Part shown: positions 1 to 8,170 of the stretch, piece by piece | How positions within the stretch are numbered: position 1 is the stretch's first letter | Layout of the letters: the number at the start of each line of letters is the position of its first letter | Assembly (NCBI GenBank): GCA_024742305.1 | Contig: JANSYQ010000008.1 | Coordinates: 61,254 to 125,253 of the forward strand | Reading direction: 5' to 3' | Length of the DNA stretch: 64,000 nucleotides | Source: a bacterium | Lineage (GTDB): Bacteria > Bacteroidota > Bacteroidia > Flavobacteriales_D > Crocinitomicaceae | Position numbers and translations under genes: made by a program | Notes under the pieces: generated by a model | The model's database searches: none | Seen by the model: the letters and a program-made list of their open reading frames with translations, nothing else | Told to the model about the DNA's origin: nothing

Positions 1-2
1 AC

Positions 3-287
3 GGTCGTGAGGCATACTTGCCTACAATCGCTGAAGCATTTGAAGCACAAGTAAAAGAACACAAAGGAATTGTTCCAATGACGTTGGTGTCAGCCGCTCC
101 ATTGGACGCAAAAACCAAAGACGCAATCGTTGCCAAAGTGCAAAGTGGCGTTAAAGGAACTTTGGAAATAACTGAGGTTATCGATGAGGAGTTAATCGGT
201 GGCTTCGTGGTGAAAATGGGAGACGTTCAAATCGACGCTTCCGTACTGAGCCAATTTAATAATTTGAAACAACGTTTAACACGATAA
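3..287 (+). CDS. atpH: ATP synthase F1 delta subunit, C-terminal part (5' end outside window)
   Basis: Only the last 94 codons are present; the reading frame is open to the window edge, so the true start lies upstream. The delta subunit (OSCP-like) joins the F1 head to the peripheral stalk at the inner membrane. The visible part contains the typical C-terminal region with VSAAPLDAKTKDAI and an EEL-IGGFVVKMGD-like stretch ending in QRLTR, as in bacterial AtpH proteins. It lies 100 bp upstream of atpA in the order delta-alpha-gamma, which is usual for Bacteroidota. The identification rests on this tail plus the position directly before atpA. Confidence 0.93.
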   Translation, partial: GREAYLPTIAEAFEAQVKEHKGIVPMTLVSAAPLDAKTKDAIVAKVQSGVKGTLEITEVIDEELIGGFVVKMGDVQIDASVLSQFNNLKQRLTR

Positions 288-311
288 CTTTTTGAGTGGT
301 AAAGTGAAGGT

Positions 312-358
312 CTTCGAGCCTGCGCCGCATTGAGCGAGCCGAAATGTCGAGAAGCCGA
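312..358. repeat. Dispersed GAGCGAGCCGA-type element between atpH and atpA
   Basis: This short GC-richer block contains TTCGAGCCTG, GAGCGAGCCGA and TGTCGAGAAG. It resembles related blocks at 2966, 9091, 11351 and 49371. It lies in the 100-bp gap between two essential ATP synthase genes without interrupting either. It looks like a short palindromic, REP-like intergenic element; the family relation is judged by eye. Confidence 0.45.
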
Positions 359-387
359 ATTAACCACTTACTTAAAAACAACACAAG

Positions 388-1962
388 ATGGCAGATGTAA
401 AACCAGCAGAAGTTTCTGCAATATTGAGAGAGCAACTTTCAGGATTCCGTTCGGAAGCTGAATTGCAAGAGGTTGGTACCGTACTCGAAATTGGTGACGG
501 TATCGCACGTATTTATGGTCTTAAAGGAGTACAATACGGTGAATTGATTGAGTTCGATGGTGGACTACAAGGAATCGCATTGAACCTTGAGGAAGACAAC
601 GTAGGTGCTGTACTTCTTGGTCGCTCAACAGAAGTAAAAGAAGGAGACACTGTAAAGCGTCTTGGTCGAATCGCTTCTGTGAAAGTTGGAGAAGGAATGG
701 TAGGACGTGTAGTTGATACACTAGGATTGCCAATCGACGGTAAAGGGCCAATCGAAGGTGAATTGTTCGAAATGCCAATCGAGCGTAAAGCGCCAGGGGT
801 TATCTTCCGTCAGCCAGTAAACGAACCACTTCAAACAGGAGTTAAGGCGGTAGATGCCATGATTCCAATCGGACGTGGACAGCGTGAGTTGGTTATTGGT
901 GACCGTCAAACAGGGAAAACAACTGTTTGTATCGATACAATCATCAACCAAAAAGAATTCTACGATGCTGGTGAACCGGTATTCTGTATCTACGTTGCAG
1001 TAGGTCAAAAAGGATCAACAGTAGCGGGAATCGTTAAGAAATTAGAAGATGCTGGAGCAATGGCTTACACAGTGGTTGTAGCATCAAATGCATCTGATCC
1101 AGCACCAATGCAGTTTTACGCACCAATGACGGGTGCTGCGGTAGGTGAGTACTTCCGTGATACAGGTCGTCCGGCATTGATCGTATTCGATGACTTGTCT
1201 AAGCAAGCCGTAGCTTACCGTGAGGTATCTCTATTGCTTCGTCGTCCTCCAGGTCGTGAGGCTTATCCAGGAGACGTATTCTACTTGCACTCGCGCCTAT
1301 TGGAGCGTGCAGCGAAAGTGATCAACGATGACGCGATTGCAGCAAAAATGAACGACCTTCCTGAGTCATTGAAAGGAAAAGTAAAAGGAGGTGGATCATT
1401 GACAGCTCTTCCAATTATTGAAACACAAGCAGGTGACGTATCTGCATACATTCCAACGAACGTAATTTCCATTACTGACGGACAGATCTTCTTGGAGTCT
1501 GACTTGTTCAACTCAGGTATCCGTCCAGCGATTAACGTAGGTATCTCGGTATCACGTGTAGGAGGTTCAGCGCAAATTAAATCCATGAAGAAAGTAGCTG
1601 GTACTTTGAAATTGGATCAGGCGCAGTTCCGTGAATTGGAAGCGTTTGCGAAGTTTGGTTCTGACCTTGACGCAGCAACGAAGTCTGTATTGGACAAAGG
1701 AGCTCGTAACGTGGAGATCTTGAAGCAAATGGAGGGAGATCCATACACAGTAGAGAATCAAATTGCAATCATTTACGTTGGTACAAAAGGATTGATCCAA
1801 AACGTACCGGTAGACAAAGTGAAAGCGTTTGAAGCTGAATACTTGGATTACTTGAACGCGAAGCACCGTGATACTTTGGATGCGTTGAAAGCAGGAAAGT
1901 ACACAGACGCAGAAACAGACGTTCTAGCGCAAGTAGCGAAGGAATTAGCAGCGAAATATTAA
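388..1962 (+). CDS. atpA: ATP synthase F1 subunit alpha
   Basis: Full-length alpha subunit of 524 residues, the non-catalytic nucleotide-binding subunit of the F1 hexamer. Domains in order: beta-barrel (about 25-95), nucleotide-binding domain with Walker A GDRQTGKT at 171-178, and a helical C-terminal domain. The F1 alpha signature around [17 protein letters not shown] is present near residue 380. The length is normal for the family. ATG start at 388; homologues begin similarly with a short [18 protein letters not shown] helix. It follows atpH and precedes atpG, so it is part of the atp operon. The 69-bp spacer to atpG holds an 11-bp perfect inverted repeat. Confidence 0.98.
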   Translation: MADVKPAEVSAILREQLSGFRSEAELQEVGTVLEIGDGIARIYGLKGVQYGELIEFDGGLQGIALNLEEDNVGAVLLGRSTEVKEGDTVKRLGRIASVKVGEGMVGRVVDTLGLPIDGKGPIEGELFEMPIERKAPGVIFRQPVNEPLQTGVKAVDAMIPIGRGQRELVIGDRQTGKTTVCIDTIINQKEFYDAGEPVFCIYVAVGQKGSTVAGIVKKLEDAGAMAYTVVVASNASDPAPMQFYAPMTGAAVGEYFRDTGRPALIVFDDLSKQAVAYREVSLLLRRPPGREAYPGDVFYLHSRLLERAAKVINDDAIAAKMNDLPESLKGKVKGGGSLTALPIIETQAGDVSAYIPTNVISITDGQIFLESDLFNSGIRPAINVGISVSRVGGSAQIKSMKKVAGTLKLDQAQFRELEAFAKFGSDLDAATKSVLDKGARNVEILKQMEGDPYTVENQIAIIYVGTKGLIQNVPVDKVKAFEAEYLDYLNAKHRDTLDALKAGKYTDAETDVLAQVAKELAAKY

Positions 1963-1973
1963 GAGAAAAGTAA

Positions 1974-2005
1974 AAAGTAGAAGGTGGAAGGACTCCTTCT
2001 ACTTT
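1974..2005 (+). other. Hairpin in the atpA-atpG spacer
   Basis: Two perfect complementary 11-base arms (1974-1984 and 1995-2005) enclose a 10-base loop in the 69-bp spacer between atpA and atpG. No U-run follows directly, so it is not a standard terminator. Alpha is needed at three copies per one gamma, so a spacer hairpin that stabilises the upstream message or reduces read-through is plausible, but this is inference. The AGTAGAAGG-type sequence also resembles simple repeats seen elsewhere in flavobacterial intergenic DNA. Confidence 0.5.
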
Positions 2006-2031
2006 CTACTTTCCACTTATAACCAAATAAG

Positions 2032-2907
2032 ATGGCAAATCTTAAAGAAATAAAAAACAGAATCACCTCGATCTCATCGACAATGCAGATTACCTCTGCG
2101 ATGAAGATGGTTTCTGCGGCAAAGTTGAAGCGTGCACAAGATGCAATTACGCAGATGCGTCCGTATGCTGAGAAATTGCAGGAGATTTTGGGAAATTTGA
2201 GTGCAACACTCGATCTTTCAGAAAATGCATACTCGCACCAACGCGAAGTGAAAAATGCTTACATCGTTGCGATTACATCCAATCGTGGACTTTGTGGAGG
2301 ATTCAACAACAACGTGATCAAGCAAGTGAATGCATTATTGAAAGATGAGTACGCTGGATACAACACAAAAGTAATTTCTGTGGGTAAGAAGGTGAACGAT
2401 GCATTCAAGCGTAGCGACAAAAACTATCGCCCGGAAGGAATTGGAGCAGCAGAGGATATGTTCAACGACTTGACGTTTGAGCGTTCTTCTCAACTGGCTG
2501 AGTTCCTAATGGAAGAGTTCGCAGCAGGAAAAGTGGACAAAGTAGTGATCATCTACAACAAGTTCATCAACGCGGCGTCTCAGGAGATTGTTACCGAGCA
2601 GTTCTTGCCAATCGTTCCTACACAAGGAGAAGAAAATGCATCCGCTGGAGATTACATCTACGAGCCTTCAAAAACGGAAATCGTGGAAGATTTGATTCCG
2701 AAATCATTGAAGACTCAGTTGTTCAAAGGTTTGTTAGATTCACATGCGTCTGAGCACGGAGCACGTATGACGGCAATGCACAAAGCGACTGACAACGCAA
2801 CAGAATTGAAACGTACATTGACGTTAGAGTACAACAAAGCTCGTCAGGCGGCAATTACAAACGAAATTTTGGAAATTGTTGGTGGGGCAGAAGCTCTCAA
2901 CAATTAG
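2032..2907 (+). CDS. atpG: ATP synthase F1 subunit gamma
   Basis: 291 residues, normal for the gamma subunit that forms the rotating central shaft of F1. The N-terminal helix starts MANLKEIKNRITSISSTMQIT with the typical AMKMVSAAKLKRAQ continuation. The central Rossmann-like part contains TSNRGLCGGFN, and the C-terminal helix contains MTAMHKATDNATELKRTLTLEYNKARQ-type sequence split over residues 250-275, ending in EILEIVGGAEAL. The ATG at 2032 matches family starts. It is the last gene of the visible atp operon and is followed by a strong rho-independent terminator. Confidence 0.98.
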   Translation: MANLKEIKNRITSISSTMQITSAMKMVSAAKLKRAQDAITQMRPYAEKLQEILGNLSATLDLSENAYSHQREVKNAYIVAITSNRGLCGGFNNNVIKQVNALLKDEYAGYNTKVISVGKKVNDAFKRSDKNYRPEGIGAAEDMFNDLTFERSSQLAEFLMEEFAAGKVDKVVIIYNKFINAASQEIVTEQFLPIVPTQGEENASAGDYIYEPSKTEIVEDLIPKSLKTQLFKGLLDSHASEHGARMTAMHKATDNATELKRTLTLEYNKARQAAITNEILEIVGGAEALNN

Positions 2908-2929
2908 TCGAAATAAACTTTTATATGCA

Positions 2930-2964
2930 GGCTCCCGTTTCGAAAGAGGCGGGAGTTTTTTTTT
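2930..2964 (+). terminator. Rho-independent terminator after atpG
   Basis: A CTCCCG/CGGGAG stem (2932-2937 with 2950-2955) is followed by a run of eight or nine T residues, 23 bp after the atpG stop. It ends the atpH-atpA-atpG transcription unit. Confidence 0.85.
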
Positions 2965-2965
2965 A

Positions 2966-3180
2966 CCCTGAGCGAACTCGTGCTGAGCGCAGCCGAAGTA
3001 GCCGAAGGGTTATTCTGAGCGAAGCTTAGTCTATACTCCTCCCTCGGCCCCCTTCCAAAGAGGGAGCCGTTATTCGCGTTGGATAAAATTCTGCGAGTGA
3101 TTGTAAAATTAACTCGTAGAAAACAAATACTGCTACCTTTCCGAAATTCACTCCCCCTTTGGAGGAGGCTGGGGGGAGGA
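2966..3180. repeat. Intergenic repeat cluster downstream of atpG
   Basis: The 303-bp gap after atpG contains no gene. It holds a GAGCGAACTCGTGCTGAGCG-type block (2966-3026), then a C-rich element at 3036-3066 (CCTTCCAAAGAGGGAG). An inverted relative lies at 3151-3180 (CTCCCCCTTTGGAGG, then a G-run). The two C/G-rich elements face each other across about 85 bp. A shorter relative of the G-rich element is at 6286-6304. Such elements are common intergenic repeats in flavobacterial genomes; I see no protein associated with them. Confidence 0.5.
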
Positions 3181-3210
3181 TCGTAACGAATTATTGTCTA
3201 CTTTTCACAC

Positions 3211-3645
3211 ATGAAATACATCCTATTATTCCTTCTATTGACTCCGGCCTTATCATGGGCGCAGGAAGAGCCACCAAAAATGCCAGTGCCTCCACCACCC
3301 GAACCAAATGTAGCTCCACAAGAAGTGATTGATTTCCCTGACGTTGAGGCGGAATTTCCCGGAGGTAGAGATGCGATGGATGCGTTCATCAAGGAAAATA
3401 TGAACTACCCCGAAATAGCGAAAAATAGCGGTACTCAAGGGAGAGTGTATTTAGAGTTCGTTGTGGGCAATGACGGTGCCATATCTCAAGTAAGAGTTAT
3501 GCTGGGTGTATCTCCCGAACTGGACCGTGAGGCAAAAAGAATTATTCGTTCCATGCCTAAGTGGAAACCTGGAGAAGCCAATGGCAAGCCTGTACACACG
3601 AGGTATCGACTTCCAATAGCTTTTAGGCTAAGTGAGGCAGAGTAA
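3211..3645 (+). CDS. Small exported protein made of a TonB C-terminal-like domain
   Basis: 144 residues. A signal peptide (1-17, ending SWA-Q) replaces the inner-membrane anchor of true TonB. A short proline-rich stretch (PPKMPVPPPPEP, about 22-33) comes next, then a TonB_C-like domain (about 42-140). It has the features repeated in this region: FPDVEAEFPGG, FIKENMNYP, a G-VYLEFVV strand, LDREAKRIIRSMPKW-PG and a final YRLPIAF strand. No membrane anchor remains after signal cleavage, so it should be a free periplasmic or exported protein. Whether it contacts TonB-dependent receptors, competes with TonB or has another role is unknown. It is the first of five such genes before 8.1 kb. Confidence 0.8.
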   Translation: MKYILLFLLLTPALSWAQEEPPKMPVPPPPEPNVAPQEVIDFPDVEAEFPGGRDAMDAFIKENMNYPEIAKNSGTQGRVYLEFVVGNDGAISQVRVMLGVSPELDREAKRIIRSMPKWKPGEANGKPVHTRYRLPIAFRLSEAE

Positions 3646-3681
3646 GGTAGACTTGAACTAAAGCGTTCGTATCATCCGCCA

Positions 3682-5280
3682 ATGAAGCAGATCATTTTTT
3701 ACTCGATTGGGACTTTACTTATACTTGCTGGTTGCATGTCAACAGCGGATGACAAATGGAATATTATTTCAGATTCCGAAGGCATACAAAACAAAAAGAA
3801 TGTTCTTGAGACTTTGAACAATAAATCGCAGGACAAAAGACCAAACATCATTCTAATCGTTGCCGATGACTTAGGGAAGTTCGAAGTTTCCGGATATGGA
3901 GCCACGCATATAGAAACTCCTAACATTGATGCCATCGGAGAAAATGGGATTCGATTCAAAGATGCGTATGTCACAGCACCGATTTGCGCTCCTTCCCGCG
4001 CAGGAATGCTCACAGGGAAATACCAACAACGCTATGGATTCGAAACGCAGCCCATGGAGTTCTATCCCAATAAAATGCAATACGCTTTGGGAAAACGTTC
4101 AAAACGACTGGGTGATTGGACGATTGCAACTCCACCTTCATATCCAGCGCGTGCAGAATTAGAACATCAAGGAATTCCCGAAGATCAAACCAATTTAGCA
4201 GAGGTTCTAAAGGCATCGGGCTACTCCACAGGAATTATCGGCAAGTGGCATTTGGGTCATGGCGAGAAGCACATTCCGAACAATCGAGGATTCGACTATC
4301 AATATGGATTTTACGGAGCATTTTCATTGTATACGCCCGAACAGAAAACACCCGGATATGTCAATCATATTCAGGATGACATGAGTGCCAAGCACCAATG
4401 GGAAATGAAACGCAAAAAGAATGCGGCAATCCGAGAGAATAATGTAGTCGTAGAAGAAGAAGATTATCTCACGTTTGCTTTACGTGATAAGGCCAAGTCC
4501 TTCATTTCTGAGCGAAAAGATTCCAGTTTTTTCCTGTATTTGTCCTTCAATGCGCCACATGTTCCTTTTCAAGCTCCTCAAAATTACTATGACCAATTTT
4601 CTCATGTGAAAGACAAGAATCAACGGGTGTATTTAGCGATGATTAAAGCGCTAGATGATGCCATTGGCGAAGTTTTGAGCGAGGTAAGGGCACAAGGAAT
4701 CGAAGAAAACACAATCATTTATTTCATTTCCGATAATGGTGGTGCAACGTATACTGGAGCCACTGATAATGGACCGTTGAAGGGAGGAAAGTTTACGCAG
4801 TTTGAGGGCGGAGTGAATGTCCCTTTTATGATGCAGTGGAAAGGACACTTGCGTGAGCATACGGTTTATAATTATCCCGTTTCTGCATTGGACATTTTCG
4901 CAACAACCGTGGCTGCCTGTAACGTAGTCATTCCCGAGAATCAAAAATATGACGGAGTGAACTTGCTGCCTTTTGTTTCAGGAGAAATCGCAAGTGAGCC
5001 ACACGAAAAAATATACTGGAGGACGGATCATATTCGGGCCATTCGATACCAAAAGTGGAAATTGATTATGAGTACGCGTGATGATTGGTTGCACCTGTAC
5101 AATTTAGAAAATGATCTCTCTGAGGAAATTGATTTAAGTGATTTTAATCCAGATGAAAAGTCGAAATTGTTGCGCTTTTTTGAAGAGTGGAATGCCGATT
5201 TGCCCCAAGAATATTTGTGGCCGAGGATAATGGATCGAAAGTTCATAATCGGCGACAAAACGTATTTCTTCCCGACATGA
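3682..5280 (+). CDS. Exported sulfatase, lipoprotein
   Basis: 532 residues. A lipoprotein signal (LILAGC, Cys18) is followed by an alkaline-phosphatase-superfamily sulfatase domain from about residue 54 (PNIILIVADDLG, metal ligands DD). The formylglycine site is C102-A-P-S-R, the C-x-P-S-R class matured by formylglycine-generating enzymes. The second metal site region is FISDNGG (about 350). It hydrolyses a sulfate ester, probably on a polysaccharide or small aryl compound; the substrate cannot be read from the sequence. The stop overlaps the start of the next gene (ATGA), a formylglycine-generating enzyme, so the pair is likely co-translated. It is 36 bp after a TonB-domain gene. Confidence 0.93.
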   Translation: MKQIIFYSIGTLLILAGCMSTADDKWNIISDSEGIQNKKNVLETLNNKSQDKRPNIILIVADDLGKFEVSGYGATHIETPNIDAIGENGIRFKDAYVTAPICAPSRAGMLTGKYQQRYGFETQPMEFYPNKMQYALGKRSKRLGDWTIATPPSYPARAELEHQGIPEDQTNLAEVLKASGYSTGIIGKWHLGHGEKHIPNNRGFDYQYGFYGAFSLYTPEQKTPGYVNHIQDDMSAKHQWEMKRKKNAAIRENNVVVEEEDYLTFALRDKAKSFISERKDSSFFLYLSFNAPHVPFQAPQNYYDQFSHVKDKNQRVYLAMIKALDDAIGEVLSEVRAQGIEENTIIYFISDNGGATYTGATDNGPLKGGKFTQFEGGVNVPFMMQWKGHLREHTVYNYPVSALDIFATTVAACNVVIPENQKYDGVNLLPFVSGEIASEPHEKIYWRTDHIRAIRYQKWKLIMSTRDDWLHLYNLENDLSEEIDLSDFNPDEKSKLLRFFEEWNADLPQEYLWPRIMDRKFIIGDKTYFFPT

Positions 5281-6119
5281 TACGATTCCTTTACGCTTCA
5301 TTGATTGTTTTTCTCTTCACGCAATGTTCTGAGGAGCAAAAACCAATAGAAATGGAATTTGTAACGATTCCTGAAGGCAGGTTTTTCTTTGGTTCGGAGG
5401 TAGGAGCAGAGCACGAGAAGCCCATTGTTCCTTGCAAAGTTCTTTCTTTTCAATTATCGACAACGGAGGTTAGTAACGCCCAATTTGAGGCTTTTGTGAA
5501 AGAAACCGGCTATGTAACGGATGGCGAAAAGCGGGGAGGATTCGTATACACTAACCAATGGGAAATACTTCCAGAAGCGAACTGGCGAAAACCGAAAGGA
5601 AAGAAGATTCCCTATCAAAAATGGAAAGACCTTCCGGTCGTTCAAGTAAGTTATAGAGATGCCTTAGCATATTGCGATTGGGCGGGCTATCGTTTACCGA
5701 CCGAAATTGAGTGGGAATACGCTGCCAAAATGGGCAAATTGAATCCTGCCAATGCGAACATTATGCAAGCGAACAAAAAGAATGTTGGCGCTGCTGCGGT
5801 CAAATCAAATACAAAAGACCAAATGGGGATTCACCATCAACTTGGGAACGTTTGGGAATGGTGCGCCGATGTCTATAATTCGGAAATTCACGACAAACTC
5901 AGTCTGCACAGTACAACAGAACCTTTCGACGTCTATGAAGGAAGAAGCTATGATCCACTAAAAAGGGATGTTTCTGATACCTTGCGTGTCATCAAAGGAG
6001 GATCGTTTTTATGCCAAGCGGGACATTGCGAAGGATATCGTCCTGAGGCGAGACAAAGCGCCGAACAATCAGAAGCATATTTTCATATTGGGTTTCGCGT
6101 GGTGAAGGATATTCCATGA
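5277..6119 (+). CDS. Formylglycine-generating enzyme-type sulfatase-modifying lipoprotein
   Basis: 280 residues from the ATG at 5277, which overlaps the sulfatase stop by the ATGA arrangement. A longer upstream start would overlap the sulfatase by about 90 bp and lacks a signal peptide. The sequence begins with a lipoprotein signal (IVFLFTQC, Cys17) and then a FGE-sulfatase domain: ETGYVTDGEKRGGF, PVVQVSYRDALAYCDWAGYR, LPTEIEWEYAA and LGNVWEW. The C-terminal GGSFLCQAGHC holds two cysteines (246 and 251) at the same five-residue spacing as the catalytic pair of human FGE. The segment between EWEYAA and NVWEW is shorter than in most relatives. It probably matures the neighbouring sulfatase outside the cytoplasm. 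Confidence 0.88.
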   Translation: MIRFLYASLIVFLFTQCSEEQKPIEMEFVTIPEGRFFFGSEVGAEHEKPIVPCKVLSFQLSTTEVSNAQFEAFVKETGYVTDGEKRGGFVYTNQWEILPEANWRKPKGKKIPYQKWKDLPVVQVSYRDALAYCDWAGYRLPTEIEWEYAAKMGKLNPANANIMQANKKNVGAAAVKSNTKDQMGIHHQLGNVWEWCADVYNSEIHDKLSLHSTTEPFDVYEGRSYDPLKRDVSDTLRVIKGGSFLCQAGHCEGYRPEARQSAEQSEAYFHIGFRVVKDIP

Positions 6120-6213
6120 AAAGTAGTGAAGACGCTGTGCCTGCCGGCGAGGAGGGAGGATTATGACAAAGTCATAATATAGTGGGCCTGTTTCAAGGAA
6201 TATTCTCACACTT

Positions 6214-6304
6214 TCCTTTGTGTTCCCCGTGCCTTCGTGGTGAAAAAACAAAGCATTGTTATTATCTAGGAAGTTGTCTCTAATAGGGGGGCTGAGGGGG
6301 AGGA
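6214..6304. repeat. Dispersed intergenic repeats upstream of the TonB-domain cluster
   Basis: The 292-bp gap between 6120 and 6411 carries no gene. It contains a GTGCCTTCGTGGTGAA element (6214-6247), with a relative at 15159-15189, and a G-rich GGGGCTGAGGGGGAGG block (6286-6304) related to that at 3151-3180. These are typical short intergenic repeats of Bacteroidota chromosomes. Confidence 0.45.
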
Positions 6305-6411
6305 CATGGATAAGCTGAGTCGATTAATACGCGTTAAATTGAACGGTACCCACGTTTGATTATTTGAGGGCTAAGGAAGGAACTATTTATCATTCCTGCT
6401 AATTTAGAAGT

Positions 6412-6813
6412 ATGAAGTGTATTTTTTTTCTTTTTATCACTTGTGCTAGCACGTGTTTTGCACAAGCTGAAGATGAAACGTTCTTTCCGGAAGTCGAAGC
6501 AATGTTTCCGGGTGGAGCTCAAGCGATTCGTGATTTCATCGATGCTAACCTTAGAAATCCGTTAACACCGAAAGATCAAGACTGTAAAGTGTACGTTTCT
6601 TTCGTTGTGAGGGAAAATGGAGAATTGACAGACCTTAAAGTGGAAAAGGGGTGTTCACCATTATTGGATGAAGAGGCACTGCGTATTTATCGGATTATGC
6701 CGAGGTGGATACCGGGTCAGTTAAATGGAACGTATATAAGTACTAGGTGTCGTATGCCAATTCCCTTTTATGCTCCTTCTAGGAAAGAATGGCGAAAAAG
6801 AATGAAAAACTAG
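6412..6813 (+). CDS. Small exported TonB C-terminal-like protein
   Basis: 133 residues. Signal peptide (CASTCFA-Q, cleavage near residue 18) followed almost at once by the family block FFPEVEAMFPGG, RDFIDANLRNP, KVYVSFVV, EEALRIYRIMPRW-PGQLNGTYI and CRMPIPFY. Two cysteines in the mature domain (CKVYV and KGCSP) are absent in the first family member, but related ones occur in the neighbouring copies. It ends with a basic tail (SRKEWRKRMKN). It is the first of four consecutive genes with 24-, 4- and 33-bp gaps, almost certainly one transcription unit. Function unknown. Confidence 0.78.
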   Translation: MKCIFFLFITCASTCFAQAEDETFFPEVEAMFPGGAQAIRDFIDANLRNPLTPKDQDCKVYVSFVVRENGELTDLKVEKGCSPLLDEEALRIYRIMPRWIPGQLNGTYISTRCRMPIPFYAPSRKEWRKRMKN

Positions 6814-6837
6814 CACGATTCTTGCTGTTTTCTCAGC

Positions 6838-7203
6838 ATGAAACTATTACTTCTATTGCTATTTATTCCCTTTTTAAGCCTCAGTCAAGAGGATACCACC
6901 ATTGTTGATTTCCCTGATGTAGAGGCTGAATATCCCGGAGGAACGGCTGAAATGGTAAAATTTATTTATGAGAATATCGAGTTTCCTGATTCAGCATATG
7001 AATATCCTCGATCGAGAACTTACGTCACCTTCGTCGTGGAAAAAGATGGTTCGCTCACCAATATTCAATGCTCGAATGGCACCAAGCTCGGCAAAGCTTT
7101 TGAAGACGTTATCCGTATAATGCCCAATTGGAAACCTGCAAAATTAAATGGAACAGAAGTACGTTCACGCTGTCGAGTTCCCTTGAACATCAACTTAAAG
7201 TAA
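6838..7203 (+). CDS. Small exported TonB C-terminal-like protein
   Basis: 121 residues, among the shortest in the set. Signal peptide MKLLLLLLFIPFLSLS-Q, then VDFPDVEAEYPGGTAEMVKF, IYENIEFPDSAYEYP, a TYVTFVVEKDG strand pair, FEDVIRIMPNWKPAKLNG and a final CRVPLNI strand. The region N-terminal to the domain is under ten residues, so no periplasm-spanning linker exists. It is closest to the copy at 7685-8062, sharing the NIE-PD--Y and VEKDGSL patterns, which suggests local duplication. The next gene follows after 4 bp. Confidence 0.78.
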   Translation: MKLLLLLLFIPFLSLSQEDTTIVDFPDVEAEYPGGTAEMVKFIYENIEFPDSAYEYPRSRTYVTFVVEKDGSLTNIQCSNGTKLGKAFEDVIRIMPNWKPAKLNGTEVRSRCRVPLNINLK

Positions 7204-7207
7204 GAGT

Positions 7208-7651
7208 ATGCGGCGACTTCTTCCTTTTTGTATATTACTCTTCCTCCCGCTTATTGGTAGTACACAAATAGAATTCGATACCACTTGGGTCGATGATGAG
7301 TTTGATGACAATCCCGTTTGTGGAAATGTAACCAAGGGCGATTTCGTTTGGTTTCCTGATGTAGAAGCACAGTTTCCCGGTGGATCTGATTCCTTGATGC
7401 ATTTTATTGTTAACACTTTGGATTATCGATCCTGCGAATTGACAGATTGTGAACTAGATCATCGAGTACATATTACAATGATCATTCAAGTGGATGGTAC
7501 CCCTTGCTGTTTTGAAATAGAAAAGGGTTCGCATTCAATTCACAACGAAGCCGTTATAGATTATTTCAAAAAGTGTCCATCATGGGAGCCAGCAATTCAC
7601 AGAGGGGTTCAAGTACGATCGAAGGTACGAGTCCCTATTGTTTTCATGTGA
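7208..7651 (+). CDS. Small exported TonB C-terminal-like protein, divergent
   Basis: 147 residues. Signal peptide (LPLIGST-Q) and a longer acidic N-terminal stretch, then FPDVEAQFPGGSDSLMHF, IVNTLDYRSCELTDCELDH, VHITMIIQVDG, NEAVIDYFKKCPSWEPA and a closing VRVPIVF strand. It is the most divergent of the four in the operon: the usual MP-W is CPSW, and it has several extra cysteines (VCGNV, SCELTDC, PCCFE, KKCPS), which could form disulfides in the periplasm. It lies between two closer paralogues, so it probably arose from the same tandem expansion. Confidence 0.75.
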   Translation: MRRLLPFCILLFLPLIGSTQIEFDTTWVDDEFDDNPVCGNVTKGDFVWFPDVEAQFPGGSDSLMHFIVNTLDYRSCELTDCELDHRVHITMIIQVDGTPCCFEIEKGSHSIHNEAVIDYFKKCPSWEPAIHRGVQVRSKVRVPIVFM

Positions 7652-7684
7652 TAATAAAAGACATATATTAAAGCACATATCAAA

Positions 7685-8062
7685 ATGACTTTACGCATTT
7701 TTCTTTTAGTCCTTCTTCCATTGGGAAGTTTTTCGCAATCAGAAGACACTACGATTTACGAACTAGTCGAAGTTGATGCACATTTCCCCGGTGGAGCAGC
7801 TGAAATGCAACGTTATATCATCGATAACATTGAGTATCCTGATACAGTTTATGATATGCTTTCTAGTAAAATTTACTTCTCTTTTATTGTAGAAAAAGAC
7901 GGTTCACTCTCAAATATTGAAATAATTAAGCCCAAGAACCCGAATTACCATTCACACTATTTGGAGTTGATTCAGAAAATGCCTCCGTGGGTACCAGCGC
8001 AGCTAAATGGGAAGAAGGTTCGCTCTAGATGTCGACTACCAATTATTATTTGTTTTGATTGA
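7685..8062 (+). CDS. Small exported TonB C-terminal-like protein
   Basis: 125 residues. Signal peptide (LLPLGSFS-Q), then VEVDAHFPGGAAEMQRY, IIDNIEYPDTVYDM, KIYFSFIVEKDGSL, YLELIQKMPPWVPAQLNGKKV and CRLPIIICF. The normal LD-EA-R-I segment is replaced by NYHSHYLELIQ, so the repeat core is partly degenerate. It is the last member of the four-gene run at 6412-8062 and is separated from the next gene by 108 bp, where I see no clear terminator. Confidence 0.77.
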   Translation: MTLRIFLLVLLPLGSFSQSEDTTIYELVEVDAHFPGGAAEMQRYIIDNIEYPDTVYDMLSSKIYFSFIVEKDGSLSNIEIIKPKNPNYHSHYLELIQKMPPWVPAQLNGKKVRSRCRLPIIICFD

Positions 8063-8170
8063 TCATTCGAATACTACTTTCATAAGTAAACGCTTTCGAT
8101 ACATATATCATCAAATTTGTAAGAAAATACTTAGTTCTCCGTTCCTATTGATACCACACTTTTGAAAACG

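Noticed and set aside
5187..5276. Upstream extension of the formylglycine-generating enzyme gene
   Set aside because: It would overlap the sulfatase by about 90 bp and bury the lipoprotein signal; the ATG at 5277 gives a clean lipobox and an ATGA overlap.
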